DNA of 64,000 nt from the NCBI GenBank assembly GCA_958009085.1, contig OY253679.1, positions 929,847 to 993,846 of the forward strand. Direction: 5' to 3'. The first letter of the stretch is position 1, and the number at the start of each line of letters is the position of its first letter. Positions 1-20,539 of the stretch are shown piece by piece. This DNA comes from Protoeuglena noctilucae. Lineage: Eukaryota > Chlorophyta > Pedinophyceae > Marsupiomonadales > Marsupiomonadaceae. The position numbers and the translations under genes were made by a program. The notes under the pieces are model-generated. The model was not told where the DNA came from, did no database searches, and was given only the letters and a program-made list of their open reading frames with translations.

Positions 1-548
1 GCATGATGTGCCTTTTCACTACTAGCGATGGGTGATGAGCAAGAGGCCTTCGCCTTTGACCCATCTTACATCCCTGCCAAGGGCGTCCCTTGTTTCAAAC
101 AAAGCGGCCGGGTTCCAAACAGCAGCTGCCGGACGACGCCACGCTCTCAGTCCCGCGCATCAGCAGCACGCTTGGCAGGCACGCACTCTCAGTCTCGGCA
201 CTAACAGGGTATATCCCCCGTGCCTCTCAGCCCGCCAGTCAGGGTCTGTAGTGAGGTAACACCTATGCAACAACATGCCCTGTTTTGTCAGGCCCCGTCT
301 TTAACAGCAGGAACAGGGCAGTAACAGGTTGGTAAGAGGGTGGTATTGCAGGGTCTGTGGCAAGCCTCAGGTAACACCCCCTCTGTGCTCATCAGTATCC
401 CACTCTCTTCAACCAGCAGCGTTGAATGTAACTGCCGAAGAAACGAACGACATGCACCACAGCAGCACCCCGCTACCCCACATGCACGCACACGCCTCAT
501 CGCAAGGTGCCTCCAAGCTCTCTCGATTGCTCCCACAATCTCTCTCCC
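1..548. other. Left edge, downstream of ALB3, no gene supported
   Basis: This stretch lies beyond the ALB3 stop codon and probably holds its 3' untranslated region. The short open frames here have no recognisable domain or coherent splice pattern on either strand. A gene entering from outside the window cannot be excluded. Confidence 0.5.
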
Positions 549-3355
549 TCAATCGCTCGATTGGGAGGAGGAGGAAGAAGATGAGACGGGAGCGGATGCC
601 ACGTCAGCCTGCAGGTAAAGGGAGGGGTAGTAAGAAATGTGGGTGGGTGGCGAGGGGGGGGTTAAGCGCATCACACACGCCCACCCTCACAACCCCACGG
701 AATATCAAACCTTAACGCTCACCTTGTCCCCCTTTCCGCTCCCTGCTTCCTTCTCCCCCCTCCGCCCCTCCCCACCGCTCCCCTCCGCCTTCACCACCCC
801 CCCATCGTTCCCCTCCCTCTCCCCCTTTCCCTCGTTCCCCGATTTTCCCTCACTCCCCGATTCCGCCGCTTTCCTGGCCCGGAACTTGTCCCCCTTCTTC
901 TTCCTAGCACCCATCTCCTTGCCCTTGCCCGTCCCGCCCTTGCGCACCTCCTTGGCCTGGCGCTCCTCCTCGGACTGCGATATAGATAGAGAGGGAATAT
1001 AATATAATATAATATAATATAATCACCTTACAGGCGCATCGCTCCATTATAAGTATATTATTACTATTATTATATCAACCATATAAACACGCGCATCTAC
1101 CCCTCACCAGCACGACCGGCTTGCTGCGCGCCTCGATGGCCTGGATCTTCTGCGTGATCGACGCCTCGATGCCTGGCTTGAGGGTGTTGCGCAATATGAC
1201 CTGCTGTCCCGTGGTCAGCACGTTGTTGACCAGCCAGTAGAGGGTCAGCCCGCTGGGGACGTTCAAACTGAACCAACCCAACATGAGGGGCAGCGCCTGT
1301 AAGATGAGCTGCACCTGCTTCTGGCTCGGGTCGTCCGTGTTGGTCTGCAGAGGAAATTGGAAAATGGCATTTATGAAAATATATTATTATGATTATAGTA
1401 ATAATGATGATATAACGCAGTGCGATGTTACCAGTTTCACCATGCACGCAGTTGTGTTAACCTGAAGTAAACAAATCCACCAGCTCATCACCCCTATTAA
1501 CACCCCTCGCCTGCGGCGAGATGATCTTCTGCGATGCGTACTGCGACAGGATGAGCAGGACCGGCAGGATCAGGTACGCCCCCGCGTCGTGCCACCCCAC
1601 GGGTGGCTGCCCATCCTCAAATGGGAACAGCCACGACAGCCCCGACCCGCCCTGTCGGTCCATCGCCGATACCGGGCCGCTCAATGTGGGGATCCAGAAG
1701 AAGCCCTCCTTCAGCAGCCCCTGGTCGGCCGCGTTGGTGAGGGCGCGGTAGAGGCCAATCCAGACGGGCAGCGTGACGAGGGTGGGCAGGCAGCCCGCCA
1801 GGGGGTTGACCTCGGCCTCGCTGCGGGTGTTTCAGGGGATGGGAGTTGTAACAATAACAATGATTGTAATGAACATAAGTTACTGTTACTATCAGTTGGT
1901 CAAATGTTAGTCAATCAGTGAAGCGCCCTTGCTCTTTGCCAATCCACCAGTCGCTGCCCCGACTGCCTCACCGGTACAGCTGCAGCTGCTCCTGGTCGGT
2001 CACTCCCACCATCACTCTCACTATATCTATATCTATAACTATAACTATCGCTACACCCATCTACTTCACTCACCGGTACAGCCTTGCCGTCTCCAGCTGC
2101 AGCTGCTCCTGGTTGGACCCGAACTTGGCCTGCAGCTCCTTGATCTTCGGCTGGAGCACTTGCAGCGAAATGGTCGACTCCACTTGCTTCTGTGATAGGC
2201 AAACAAAGGGGGCAGAGGCGTGGGATGACATCGTGATTGATTGCCATTGTGAAGCAAGCGCGTCTGTGCATCACCACTGACGGTGCTCAGCATCCACAAC
2301 ACCACCCTCCTCTCCCCCATAACCCAGCCAACGCAGCCATCCGCCCCACCCACTGCACGCCCCCCCCCCCAACAAAAACTCACCTGGGACAGCGGCCATG
2401 TGACCAGCTTGACGGCGAGCGTCAACACGATGATGGAGAAGCCGTAGGCGTAGGGTACGTTGAGCCCCTCCAGGACCTTTTCGATGCCATTCAAGGCCGC
2501 CTCGAGCGGGCCCGCCAAGAAGCCAAGGAACCCGTTGTCCGGCTCCTGCGCAGCGAAGCGAAATAAGTGGATTATGGTCTCGACAAACTCCGCCGGGCGT
2601 TCGCCGGCGCGCGGCGGGCGCGGCGGGGCCGCGCGGCCACGGCGGCCATCCGACCTTTGGCACGGCGTCCGTGACGGGGGCCACCGCATCCGCCACGTCC
2701 GCGAGGACCGCCAGCTGCGAGACGATCTTGTCGATGCTGTCCTGCGAGGGGCGGGCAGGCACACTGAACCTATCGGCCGCTGCGAGGCGACAAACACCGG
2801 GAGGCAGCGCACGGGCTGGCACGGGCGCGGGTGCGCGCGAAGACCGCCCTCCCTCCGCGACCGGCCTCTCTAGACCTCGCCCTTTCCCCCCGCCTCGGTC
2901 TATCGCGCTCCAGGGCCAGCGAGACGGCGGGGGAGGCTGAGGCCGAGCAAAGTGCACGCCCCGGACCACGGAGCGGGCACCGGTAGTCTCGGCGAAGGTC
3001 GCGTTTGGACTCTCCCGCGACCCTCGCGCGCGCACAGCATCGGGACGGCCGCGGGGCCCACAAGCGCCCGGCCTTGGAACGGATGACGCCCGCATTCCCC
3101 AGCGGCGCGCCCTCCGGCGACAATCGGGGGCCGGGGCGCGGGAAGGAAAACGAACGTGGCGGGGAGCAGACGGGCAGGGCATCCGGCCCCACGGAAGCAG
3201 CCCGTCACCTCCAGCCCGGCCCTCTGCACGACCGCAGCGCGCGCTCGCCGCGATGGCAAAGGCGCCGCGATCCCCATCACCCCCCTCCCAATCCTAATGC
3301 TCGGGGCCGCGCAAAGGCCAGCCCTCGCCGGCGCGGCCAGCGCGGCGGGCGACAT
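549..3355 (-). CDS. ALB3: Alb3/Oxa1/YidC-family thylakoid membrane insertase
   Basis: Inserts light-harvesting and other proteins into the thylakoid membrane, together with the chloroplast SRP. Eight exons: 3355-3209, 2741-2655, 2545-2384, 2189-2074, 1820-1511, 1344-1108, 974-723, 608-549, giving about 456 residues. The first exon (ATG at 3355) is a 49-residue Ala/Arg-rich transit-type peptide. The core has the family's hydrophobic segments: FSIIVLTLAVKLVTWPL, then PLAGCLPTLVTLPVWIGLYR, YLILPVLLILSQ and GWFSLNVPSGLTLYWLVNN. The tail is Lys/Arg- then Ser-rich, as in Alb3 proteins that bind cpSRP43. Exon phases agree throughout. The intron after 1511 has a GC donor (CAG then GCGAGG). The donor after 2655 (GTCGGA) is weak. 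The intron between 2074 and 1820 holds a partial copy of the preceding exon end. It is divergent to the ABCC gene with 380 bp between start codons. The family is certain; plastid location is inferred from the leader. Confidence 0.93.
996..1022. repeat. (ATAAT)n microsatellite in an ALB3 intron
   Basis: Five-base tandem units in an AT-rich patch of the intron between exons 1344-1108 and 974-723. Confidence 0.85.
1967..1999. repeat. Copy of an ALB3 exon end plus donor inside the intron
   Basis: Resembles the true exon end and donor at about 2070-2116: it keeps the CACCGGTACAG junction and the CAGCTGCAGCTGCTCCTGG coding part but lacks a short middle piece. It therefore offers a second GT donor in the intron. 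Confidence 0.75.
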
Positions 3356-3735
3356 TCTGCGACCGGTCGCTCTCCAGTGGAAGCGGGACCCCTGCGCTGC
3401 GCGGATGCCCACGTCTACAGGCCTGGCGTGGTGAGAGCGTGCAGGGGAAGCCCCGCAGACCCATGAGGGCGGCGCCTGGCGACGTCGCAGGGAACACCCT
3501 GCCAGCCAAGGGATGCAGCGGCGCGGGGAGGGATTTTAGCTCAAAGCTGGGTACGGGAACGCAAACTCGCGCATATGAAGCGGCTGCCGCGCTGAGCATC
3601 TCGCGGCGGCCGGCGAAGTCGCGCGATCCCGGGCAGCTTCCTGGCCCGCGCGTAAAGGCCCCGCCGAGCGCGCGGGGAAGCTTCGCAGCGCGCTCTTAGC
3701 AACAGCAGTCGGTTGCTGAGGCTCGCGTTGGTACA
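3356..3735. promoter_or_regulatory. Divergent intergenic region ALB3 / ABCC
   Basis: The 380 bp between two start codons pointing apart must hold both transcription starts. It is GC-rich and no TATA box or known element is clear to me. Confidence 0.5.
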
Positions 3736-12149
<8,414 letters not shown>

Positions 12150-12944
12150 ATGAGGGAGTGAGGGGAGAAGCTGTGAGGGGGCGTGAAGGGGAGTATGTGG
12201 GAGAGCGAGCGATCGTAACAAGAGTGGGTGGAAACGCTACCCACCGTCGTCACCCTCTGTACGTTTCCTTTAAGTAGTACCACTCCCTTTCATCGCGTCG
12301 CGCCTCTTCTGTCTCAGCTAAGCAGCACGGACACTCTCGAGACACTTAGCCGCCCTCTTACCACGTTCTCTTTGTTTCAGTACCTGAGTCCCTCAGCCAT
12401 GGCAGCGCTGCACCAACCGCGCACTCCGCGCCGCCCTCACACCCTGGCTGTCTCTCTTCTGTTTTCTCTCTTCTATTTTCATAGCCCCTCACCTGACATG
12501 GCAGTAATAGCTGGCTGTTCACCCCCGTTGAAAGTGCCAATTATATCATTTATTCCCGCACCCTTTCAACTCGTGTATAGTAGGTAAACATGTATCGAAC
12601 ATCACACCGGCACTCGCCCCCCAAAGGCGCGTGCTGCTTTTAGCATCAAGAAAGGACTGCCGCTCAGCACGCGCATTATTTGAAAACCGCAGCCGCTCCC
12701 TGGCAGCCGCTGACGGCCACTCCCACCCTCGCACCCACTCCCACACCCCGATATCTCCCCACCCCGTCCCACATATGGCCCACACACTCTCAACTCCCTA
12801 CACCCCACTCCCACCCCGCACCCCCGAACGCCCCGTCGCACCTCCCTTCCCACCCCACCACCGCCACCCCACCTCAGCCCTTCCCCCTCCCCATCACTTC
12901 CCACCACCCCCCATCACGCCCCACCCCACATCACGTCCTAACCC
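12150..12944. other. Convergent intergenic region ABCC / CSP41
   Basis: The 795 bp hold both 3' ends. The right half is C-rich. I see no gene, transposon end or structured RNA. Confidence 0.55.
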
Positions 12945-15137
12945 TCACACCCCCGCGGCCACCTTGACCCCCTTGAGCACGATGTCGTCGCACTCGAAAT
13001 CGGGCTTCTCGCAGTATCGGCCCTTGGAATAGTCCTTGTTCCAGGAATCACGCAGGCCGTCCACGAGGTCGAACTCGGGCTTCCAGTCCAGGTCCACCAT
13101 CGCCTTGGTCACGTCGGCGAAGAAGTGCTGGTCGCTGCGGATGGTTGGATAGAATAGTTAGTATGAATTACTGTTGCTACCGTTTCTTAATACTGGTTGG
13201 TTCACAATGGTCATCATAGTGGTCATCAGCAAACCCCCTCCTCTACAGTACTACAGTTATATATAATCATCACAGCCACTCACCGGAACGGGAACGCCTT
13301 CTTCTTCTCCGGGAACTTGCCCTTGAACTCCTTGGCGTTGTAGCGGACGATCTTGGGGGCCGGCTTGCCCGCGGCCTCGGCGCAGGCCTTGGCCAGGCCG
13401 TCCCACGTCACGGACCGCTCGCCCGAGATGTTGTAGACCTGGTTGTACGCGTTGGGGTTGTTCATGCACTGCAAGTGGACGGTGGGGATATGATGTGATC
13501 ATCCAGGACTCACCACGCTCCCATTCCGTAATCTAATCATGGTTTACATGTGGTTTACACGTGCATATTTACTCGTGATTACCACATGCAACACACATGC
13601 TGCTGCCATCTCTCGCCTTGACGAACGCCACCGCCAGGTCCTTGACGTGCCCCATCTGCGTGAGCTGCATGCCCGAGCCCGGGATGCAGATGGGGCGGTT
13701 GGCGGCGATGCGGTGGAAGAAGTACTCCTCGACTGCAGACGACAGATGAGGGGTAACGTTACGCCAACAATGGTCGGCATCGAGGTGAGGTCACCTCGAT
13801 CAGCCATGCTCACACAAACACAAAGACCCACACACCCCCACCCCCATCACCAATCTCACCCGGGTTGTAGTTGAGGGGCCCGTAGATGTACACGGGGCGG
13901 ATGGACGTCCACCGCACGCCCGACCGCGCCAGCACCTGCTCGCTGTCGAGCTTGCCCTTGTGGCGGCACTCGGGGTCCACCGCGTCGCCCTCCATGTGGG
14001 GCATCTGGTCAGACCTGTTGACAGGAGGGCAGGGTGGGAGCAGGGTGAGTGGTACTAACCAAGGCGGGTTGGGAAGAAGGTGGGGTGGTGAGTTGCCTAG
14101 ACAAGGCGCAGCAGTGCCACGCTGGCAACGCGGATCGATCGGCTGGCTCCTCACTTGAGGTAGACGCCGGCGGAGGAGCAGAAGATGTACTGGGAGAGGA
14201 GGGGGCAGGCGTCGATCACGGCCTGCACCTGCTCGCCCTCGCGGGCGTTGATGTCCATCACCACGTCGAAGTACTGCCCGGCGAGCTTACTCTTCATGTC
14301 CGCGTAGTCGTTGCGGTTGCCCGCGATGTGCTTGACCTGGAAGAACGAGGCGCGCGGCCGTGAGAGAGACGCTCGCAGCCGAACAAAGACGGCATCTCCG
14401 GCGAACCAAACGGCGCGCAATCGCGATCGCTTGCCTTGCGCTTGAAGTTCTCGTACGAAATGTTCGTGTCGTCGGGGATGCGCTCGGTGACGGGCGTCTT
14501 GCCGCGCGTGAAGAGCGTGACGTCGTGGCCCTGCTCCACCAGCATCCGCGCCACGTACTTGCCTGCGGGGCGCCGCGGGACCGGGAATCGGACGCGATAC
14601 GCGGGGATCGACTACCGCGAGGTGTCTGCGACGTGCCGCGCACCGATGAAGCGCGTGCCGCCCATCATGAGGACCTTCATGGCCTGGGCCGAGCACGTGA
14701 GGCTGGTCGCGCGCGCCGACTGCGAGGGGACCCGACGGACGGACGCCACGCTCTTGACGAAGGCCACCGAGGGGGTGGAGGACACCTGCGGCGGGGCCAG
14801 GGAGCCTGGCGTGAGGAACCGGAGCAGGCTGCGCGGGCGCCCCTTATCTGTGCCCCGCAGGCGACGGACGGGCGCACGGCGACGGCCGAGGCCGCATCCG
14901 TCCCGCACGACGATCCAGAAACGACACCGTACCCTGGACCCCGGCGTCGCGGGGGCCCTGGGCTGCCAGTAGTAGGAAGAAACGCTGGGGCGCGATGCCG
15001 CGGCGACCCGGGTGCCCCCCGACAGCTCCCACCTTGCCGACAGCAGGCATCGCGCGGATCGCGCCCTCCTGCCGGCCGCTCGCCCTCGGCGTCGTCGCCC
15101 GAGCGGCAGAAAGGCAAGCAGTCACGGCAATCGGCAT
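12945..15137 (-). CDS. CSP41: CSP41-type chloroplast stem-loop-binding protein
   Basis: Atypical short-chain dehydrogenase that binds and protects or cleaves plastid RNA and is found near plastid ribosomes. Exons: 15137-15033, 14785-14644, 14562-14435, 14336-14155, 14014-13860, 13732-13617, 13468-13284, 13134-12945; 400 residues with all phases agreeing. The first about 70 residues form a Ser/Ala/Arg-rich transit-type leader; the first exon is the least certain part. The Rossmann fold starts with KVLMMGGTRFIG. Later hallmarks are FDVVMDINAREGEQV, YIFCSSAGVYLKSDQMPH, SIRPVYIYGPLNYNPG and VKDLAVAFVK. GC donors follow exons ending at 14435 (AAG then GCAAGC) and 13617 (AAG then GCGAGA). Its start is divergent to the LON-domain gene, 240 bp away. 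CSP41a versus CSP41b is not resolved. Confidence 0.92.
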
Positions 15138-15377
15138 CGTTACGCGACGGGGGACGGGACGCGGGTGCGCGGACGGTGGGTGACGATCGGTCGCAGGGAG
15201 AGCAGAAGCGATCGCGGCGGGGGAGGTCGCGCTGGAGGAAAACGACCGTTCTGGCCGTTTCTTGCGTCACCGAGATCGTTTGAGCGCCTGTCGCCGCTTG
15301 ATGTCCGTGTCAAAACGCTTCTCCGCGATCGGCCAGGATGGCCATCGGCATCGTCTGTGAGTCTTCTTGTAGAATTC

Positions 15378-17386
15378 ATGTCTCTCGGCGCGTGCGCCGC
15401 GCATCGCCGCGCGCTGAATCCATGCTCGCCTTCCTTTAGATGCGATGCGGCTGTCGGTGCCCCTCCGAGATGGGGAGGGTTGCTGGCCCGGGCCCCCCGA
15501 GGCCGCACGGGGTTAGGGCGCATCCTCGGCCCCAGCGAGGGCGTCCGGGACCGGGCGCCGCGGTCGAGGATATGCGTATTCGCATCCTCAGGTACGCGAC
15601 GAGGCCATGGCGCTCATCCGACGGCACCGTCGAAAAGCGCGAGCGACGTTGCGTCTCTCCACGCAGGTGCGTCTTTCCACGCAGGTGGGAGCTCGCCCGT
15701 GCAGAATTTGGTCCGCCTGCCCGTCTTCCTCTCCCAAACGGTCCTTCTCCCGGCGGGGACGGGCCTGCTCAGGGCGTACGAGCCGAAGTACGTGCGGTGA
15801 GTCCTGTCTTCGCAGGCGAATGCATTGTGCCACAGTTGGGAGCCCCGCGCGCCTTGCGAGATCGCGCTTCAATTCCGCGTCGCGCAGGATGTTCGAGGAG
15901 CTGCGCGCGGAGGGGTCGCGGGCGATGTTTGGGCACCTGTTGAGCCCCGAGCACGCGACGGAGGGCATGCTGGGGGACGCGGTGGGTGGTTTGCCTCGCG
16001 TGGGCACGGCCGCGACGATAACGGATATCCGGGAGCATCCAGAGGGGGGTCTGGTGGTGGCGTACGAGGGCGTGAGGCGATTCCAGGCGAGCATTGCTGG
16101 GTGCGATGCTGTACGGTAGCAAGTGTCGCCTGGCAGCCTTTACCAGGGACCTGGCGCGTCGGCTGTGCTTCCCTGTGCATTCTGTTTTTTAATTTTATGA
16201 TAAGTATGATTAGTACAGACACTGTATGTCATAGTTTTTCTATAATATGTGTATATAAAGTATCATAGTTATGATAAATATTATAATTATTATCGCCCTT
16301 CTCTCCCCGCATGTGATATCGGTGGACCCCTCTGAGCCCTCCGCGGCCCTTCACGCGTGGGTGGAGTTCTTGCGCGACATGCATGGGCCGGAGGAGCAGG
16401 CGGGGGTGGATGCGATGGAGAGGGACCTGTGGGGGATGTTCCTGGAACTGGAGGCGGCACTGGTGAGCATAATCATATTATGGATAACATCACTATTCAT
16501 ATTTACATGCATGGAGTGGGACAGTATCACATCCCCATCCGCCCATAGCTGTCATCTGACAAGTCATGCGACCACCACATGGATATTGCTATAAGTTTTA
16601 CTATTCCAGACTTTTGCTATCGCTTTTGTTCCCATTCGCAGGTGGAGCTCGACGACCCCGACTTCGGTGTCCGTCTCCCGGAGCAGCTGGTGCGGTACGC
16701 GCCGCCACGCATGCAGGCGAGGGCTTATTTGCATAAGTCATTCAATAAGTCATTGCATGGGTCATTGAATCCCCATCCCACCCCACACCCACCACCTTTA
16801 CCCCCACTGCCACCCTTATCACCACCCCCACCCACACCCCCACTGCCACCCCCACTGCCACCCCCACTGCCACCCCCACTGCTACCCCCACTGCCACCCC
16901 CTCTGCCACCCCCACCCCCCATCCCCGCAGTCTGCCGACAAGACCCAGCGCCTCATCGACCGCGCGGGCTCCTCCCACCTCTCTTAAGCGGATGACACCT
17001 GGCGACGATCGGGGTCACCATCCAACACCGCCTCTTCCCAACCACCATCACCAACATCACCAACAACCTCACCGACCTCACCGTCACAGTCACCCACCTC
17101 ACCCTCATCCTCATCACCCCCACCCCCGCCCTCGCGCGTCATCGTTGACCCTTACGCCGCAGCCAGGGAGCAGGCACTGGGCGGAGAAAGACAGGAGCTC
17201 TTCTCATTCGCTGCTTGTCAGATGGTTGATGCAAGCGCGGTGGAGAGGGCGGCGGTGCTGCGGGTGCAGACGACCGCGGGGAGGCTCGAGTGGGCCGCGG
17301 ATAACGTGAGGCCGTTTTTGGATCAAGTGAAAACGAGAGTGGCGGTGGAGAAGGTGCTGAGGGGTGGGGGGGGTGGGGGGGCGTGA
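15378..17386 (+). CDS. LON substrate-binding-domain protein, plant type
   Basis: Contains the N-terminal domain of Lon protease without an ATPase, as in the plant PLON-type plastid proteins; its biochemical role is unknown. Preferred exons: 15378-15591, 15685-15796, 15888-16086, 16337-16462, 16642-16716, 17090-17386; 340 residues. A basic leader precedes the domain, which begins LVRLPVFLSQTVLLPAGTGL and continues LRAYEPKYVRMFEEL. It ends with the family's helical part (RQELFSFAACQMVDAS, then TAGRLEWAADNVRPFLDQ). GC donors follow 16086 and 16716. The acceptor before 15685 is duplicated 18 bp upstream and both are in frame. The acceptor at 16336 is poor (CTCTGAG). An alternative last exon at 16931-16987 would end the protein early at 261 codons; family similarity favours the longer form. 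The 3' structure is the weak point. Confidence 0.8.
15652..15687. repeat. Tandem 18-bp duplication of a 3' splice site
   Basis: Two units of CGTCTYTCCACGCAGGTG stand head to tail. Either AG can serve as acceptor for the second LON-domain exon, and the choice changes the protein by six residues without shifting frame. Confidence 0.9.
16775..16920. repeat. C-rich minisatellite in a LON-gene intron
   Basis: Units of CCCACTGCCACC repeat before the CCCCGCAG acceptor at 16923-16930. Same unit family as in the ABCC intron at 5106-5460. Confidence 0.88.
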
Positions 17387-17603
17387 GGGAGGGGGTTGTT
17401 GAGGGTGGGGGTGGTGTTTGAAGTGGAAGGGGTGCAAGTGTTGCGAAGGTGTCTCGGCAGCAGCGCAGGGGAGCTGAAGTGTTTTGAACGGAGTGCTAAA
17501 TTTAGATTCAAACACCTCTAAAGCACGTGTCGGCACGGCGTGGCTCAGCGTTACCGCCCTCTCTGCTCCCCATCACACCCCAGCCCTCTCCCATCCCTCC
17601 CCA

Positions 17604-19859
17604 TCACTTGGCACTCCTCAGCAACCGGTATCTCTCCGCCACCTCCTCTACCTGCGCCAGACTATCCAAGACCTCATCCTTTTCCAGACCGTGCTTTGCA
17701 TACTGGTGCAGGTACGCCCCCGCCGACACCAGGGCACTGACGTGTGCCAGAAGCGGTGTCAGGGGCTCCAATACGGCACTCGAATTGGCGATGACGGAGG
17801 CACTCGTTTCGTAGCGGAGGAAGCGGCTGGGGTGGTGGGACAGGAGAAGGGGAGAGGGGGCGTGGCTGCGGGGGGGGGCGGGGGGTGCGGGGTGATGGTT
17901 GGGGAGGGGGTGTTGGGGTGGGGGTGGTGGTGATGGGATGGGTGGGTGGGGAGGGGCGTGGCTGTGGGGATGAGACATGGTGCAGTGATGTCTCAACTAA
18001 TCCCTCATCAACATAACAGCACCCAGTCTTCATCTTATTCAAACCCCCATCACACCTCACATCCCAATCCCCCTCACCGGTGAAACAACGCCTGGTCCCC
18101 AAATGCCGCCGCCGCGACCGCCCCCGGCGCCCCGTCTCCCCTCGTCGCCACCGCCGCCGCCAACGCGCGGTGCATGGATGCATCGGATGGGTCGCGACCA
18201 CGGTAATGCCCCGCCTCCACTTGCGCACCGTGAGACATCATGCTTCTGGGGTGAAAGTGATGGGGGGGTGATTGGTGATTATTGAGGGTGGTTAGTAGTG
18301 GTGGTATGCAGGGGCTGTGAGGGTGGCGGTGGTGGTGTGGTGATGGGGTGGGGTTGGGGGTGCTGTGGGGTGACCCACACCCTCACTGCCACCCTCGCTG
18401 CCACCCCCACTGCCACCCTTGATGCTACCCCCACCACCACCACCTCCAACCCACCCCAACCCTCACCTGAGCCTCCACAGCAGCGGCTCCCACCGAAAGA
18501 CCTCAAAGTCGATTTGGTCAGCCGGCATCTGCGGCACAGTGGCCGCCCACAGCACGCGGTACCCCGGGTGGCAACACAGGTGCTCTGATGCAGCTGTCAG
18601 GAGACGCAGGGGCCGCGAGGTCCGCAACACCGCTGCGCCTCCCGTCCCGTCGCGATGCCTTTCCGACAAATGCCTTTCTGACAGATGATGTCTTTCTGGC
18701 AACGATGGCGAGGCGTTGGAATCTCCCGCAGTCCCGCCACCACGGCCTCTCCCACTGGTCACAGTGGCAGCACGCGCGTTGGCGTCCCGGCTCGCCCCCA
18801 CGTCCACTGCGCTGGGGAGCAGGGCGTGGGCAAGCGTGTGCGCACCCACCCCGTTCATGTCCCTGCAATGGGAATGGGATCAGCAGAAAGGATTCAGAAA
18901 GGATTTGAATAGCTAGTATTTTATATTGCTATATACTATGAGATGCGGGGATGAGAAGTAGACAGGCGACAGTGCGACTGTGCTGAAGCCTGACGGCCTG
19001 GGTACACGTGCAACAGCTGCCGCACCCACCACGCAACCGCACCCACCCACCCCAACAAGCCTGGGCAGTCATGCTACAGCCACCGCATGGACAGACAACC
19101 CCCCCCACTCACCCGAACGAGGGGCTCGCGATGCGCAGCTGCTTGGTGCACACGGCGCTCAGCGCGTCGTTGCGCGTTACCACCACCCCGTCGCACGACG
19201 CCGCCAGTCTGGCGAGCGTCAGAACCGTGTTGTAGCTCTGGACCGTCACCTCCCCGTGCTGGTACGGCCACACCGCCTGACTCAGCAGCGTCGCGCTGGG
19301 GTACTCCTCTGCAAGGGCATCTGCCACGTACGCGCCCAGACCCGACCCCGTGCCCCCCGCCATCGACTGTAAGAGCAGGAAACCCTCGAACCGGTCGCAT
19401 GCCTCGACCTCACGACGCACGGGGCCCTCCAGCACCGCCTCCCGCACCGCCGGGCCGTGGCGGCAGTAGCCCATCGCCCAGTTGTTGCCCGAACCGCCCT
19501 GCCCCACCAGTGCGCTGCGAGGGTCGTAGCTCCACGCTCCGCGACTCTGCCGCAGCGCCCCCTGCACCACCTGCGATTTAGAAGATACGAATATATGTGC
19601 ATCGGCACCAATCCCGGTGTCCCGGGACGCGCGGGAGGGCCGCGCGGGGAGGTTTTAGCTTCCTCGCCTTGGGTTCCATGTCCACCAACGCCGCCCTCGC
19701 CACGAGCGACCCGCCCGATTTAGCCTCGCGGAAAAAGCTTTCCGTGACCTCGCGGCGGAAGTCCATCGGACCCGCGGCGGCCTCGCCCGCGAGCACGTCA
19801 AAGAGCGCGGCGCCCATTTGGTTGCCGCACTGGCCCAGCTGCACCGTGACCGTCGACAT
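17604..19859 (-). CDS. TUBD1: Delta-tubulin
   Basis: Basal-body and centriole tubulin needed for triplet microtubules. Exons: 19859-19668, 19570-19113, 18862-18467, 18245-18078, 17826-17604; 478 residues with phases agreeing. The N-terminus MSTVTVQLGQCGNQMG and the motifs QGGSGNNWAMGYC and MAGGTGSGLGAYVADAL are tubulin GTP-binding signatures; GSGNNWA plus the divergent C-terminal half point to delta rather than alpha, beta or gamma. The C-terminus has AYLHQYAKHGLEKDEVLDSL as in delta-tubulins. An insertion of about 50 residues in exon 3 includes short ERH-LS tandem repeats (about 18640-18690). The first intron has a GC donor (AAG then GCGAGG). The gene is divergent to PIG-W. Its presence implies a flagellated or centriole-bearing organism. 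Confidence 0.93.
18376..18422. repeat. CACTGCCACCC minisatellite in a delta-tubulin intron
   Basis: Four to five imperfect units on the plus strand, hence G-rich in the sense of the gene, just downstream of the exon ending at 18467. Confidence 0.8.
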
Positions 19860-20539
19860 GGCGGCCGCGATCAGCTGCAGATCGCACTCTCAGTGCGCGT
19901 GCATGACCGCGGCGACCCCGCGCCCGCATCGGGCGCCTCCCGCCGCAACCGTTCCCGCTCGCCCGATTGTCAAAGACAGAGGGCGCGCCCTGCCGTGTCG
20001 ACCTTCCCGAGCTAAGCTGTAAAACGTCTGCGACTCGTCCACAACGCGACAGGTTTGGAATAACAGCCGTTTGCGCGAAGCAGCGGGTCCAACACCACAC
20101 AGCGCAGGAAACGGGGGGCTCCTGGCGCAAGTGCACGCGTTTCCACGGCCCCGAGGACGGAAATCGCTTGCCTGTTTAATGTCTTCGGCATCGCTGCGCC
20201 CGCACGCGAGTTGGATGTCTCGGCGCTGAACTGCGTGCCCAACAAAGTTTTTCGCTGCCGAGCCTCCGCCAGGCGGCATTGTATCGTCAAACTCCATGCT
20301 GGATGCGGTAGCCGCCATCCCTGGACTGTACGTCCAGGCATGGCCAGAAGGCGAGCGCCTCAGCGCGGCCGAGGCTGCTGTAAATTCCTTCCCACACAGG
20401 TTCTGCAGAGCCGGAGCTGCCCCGCGGACCCTTCGAGCTGATACCGCGCTCGCCCTGCCACGCAGTCGCTACTGGTATAAGCCGGCTGTGGTCGGGACCG
20501 CCTCCGCCTCCCCCGGAGCCGCCGGCGCCGTGGTGGATC
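19860..20539. promoter_or_regulatory. Divergent intergenic region delta-tubulin / PIG-W
   Basis: The 680 bp between the two start codons must hold both promoters. No TATA box is clear. Open frames here look like GC-rich chance frames. Confidence 0.5.

Noticed and set aside
1-548. Short open frames of 75 to 128 codons at the left edge
   Set aside because: No domain, no consistent splice sites and overlapping frames on both strands.
16300-16337. Apparent AG-less acceptor in the LON-domain gene (CCCCGCAT)
   Set aside because: An in-frame AG 18 bp further on (CTCTGAG at 16330-16336) gives a phase-consistent exon, so a non-canonical intron end is not needed.
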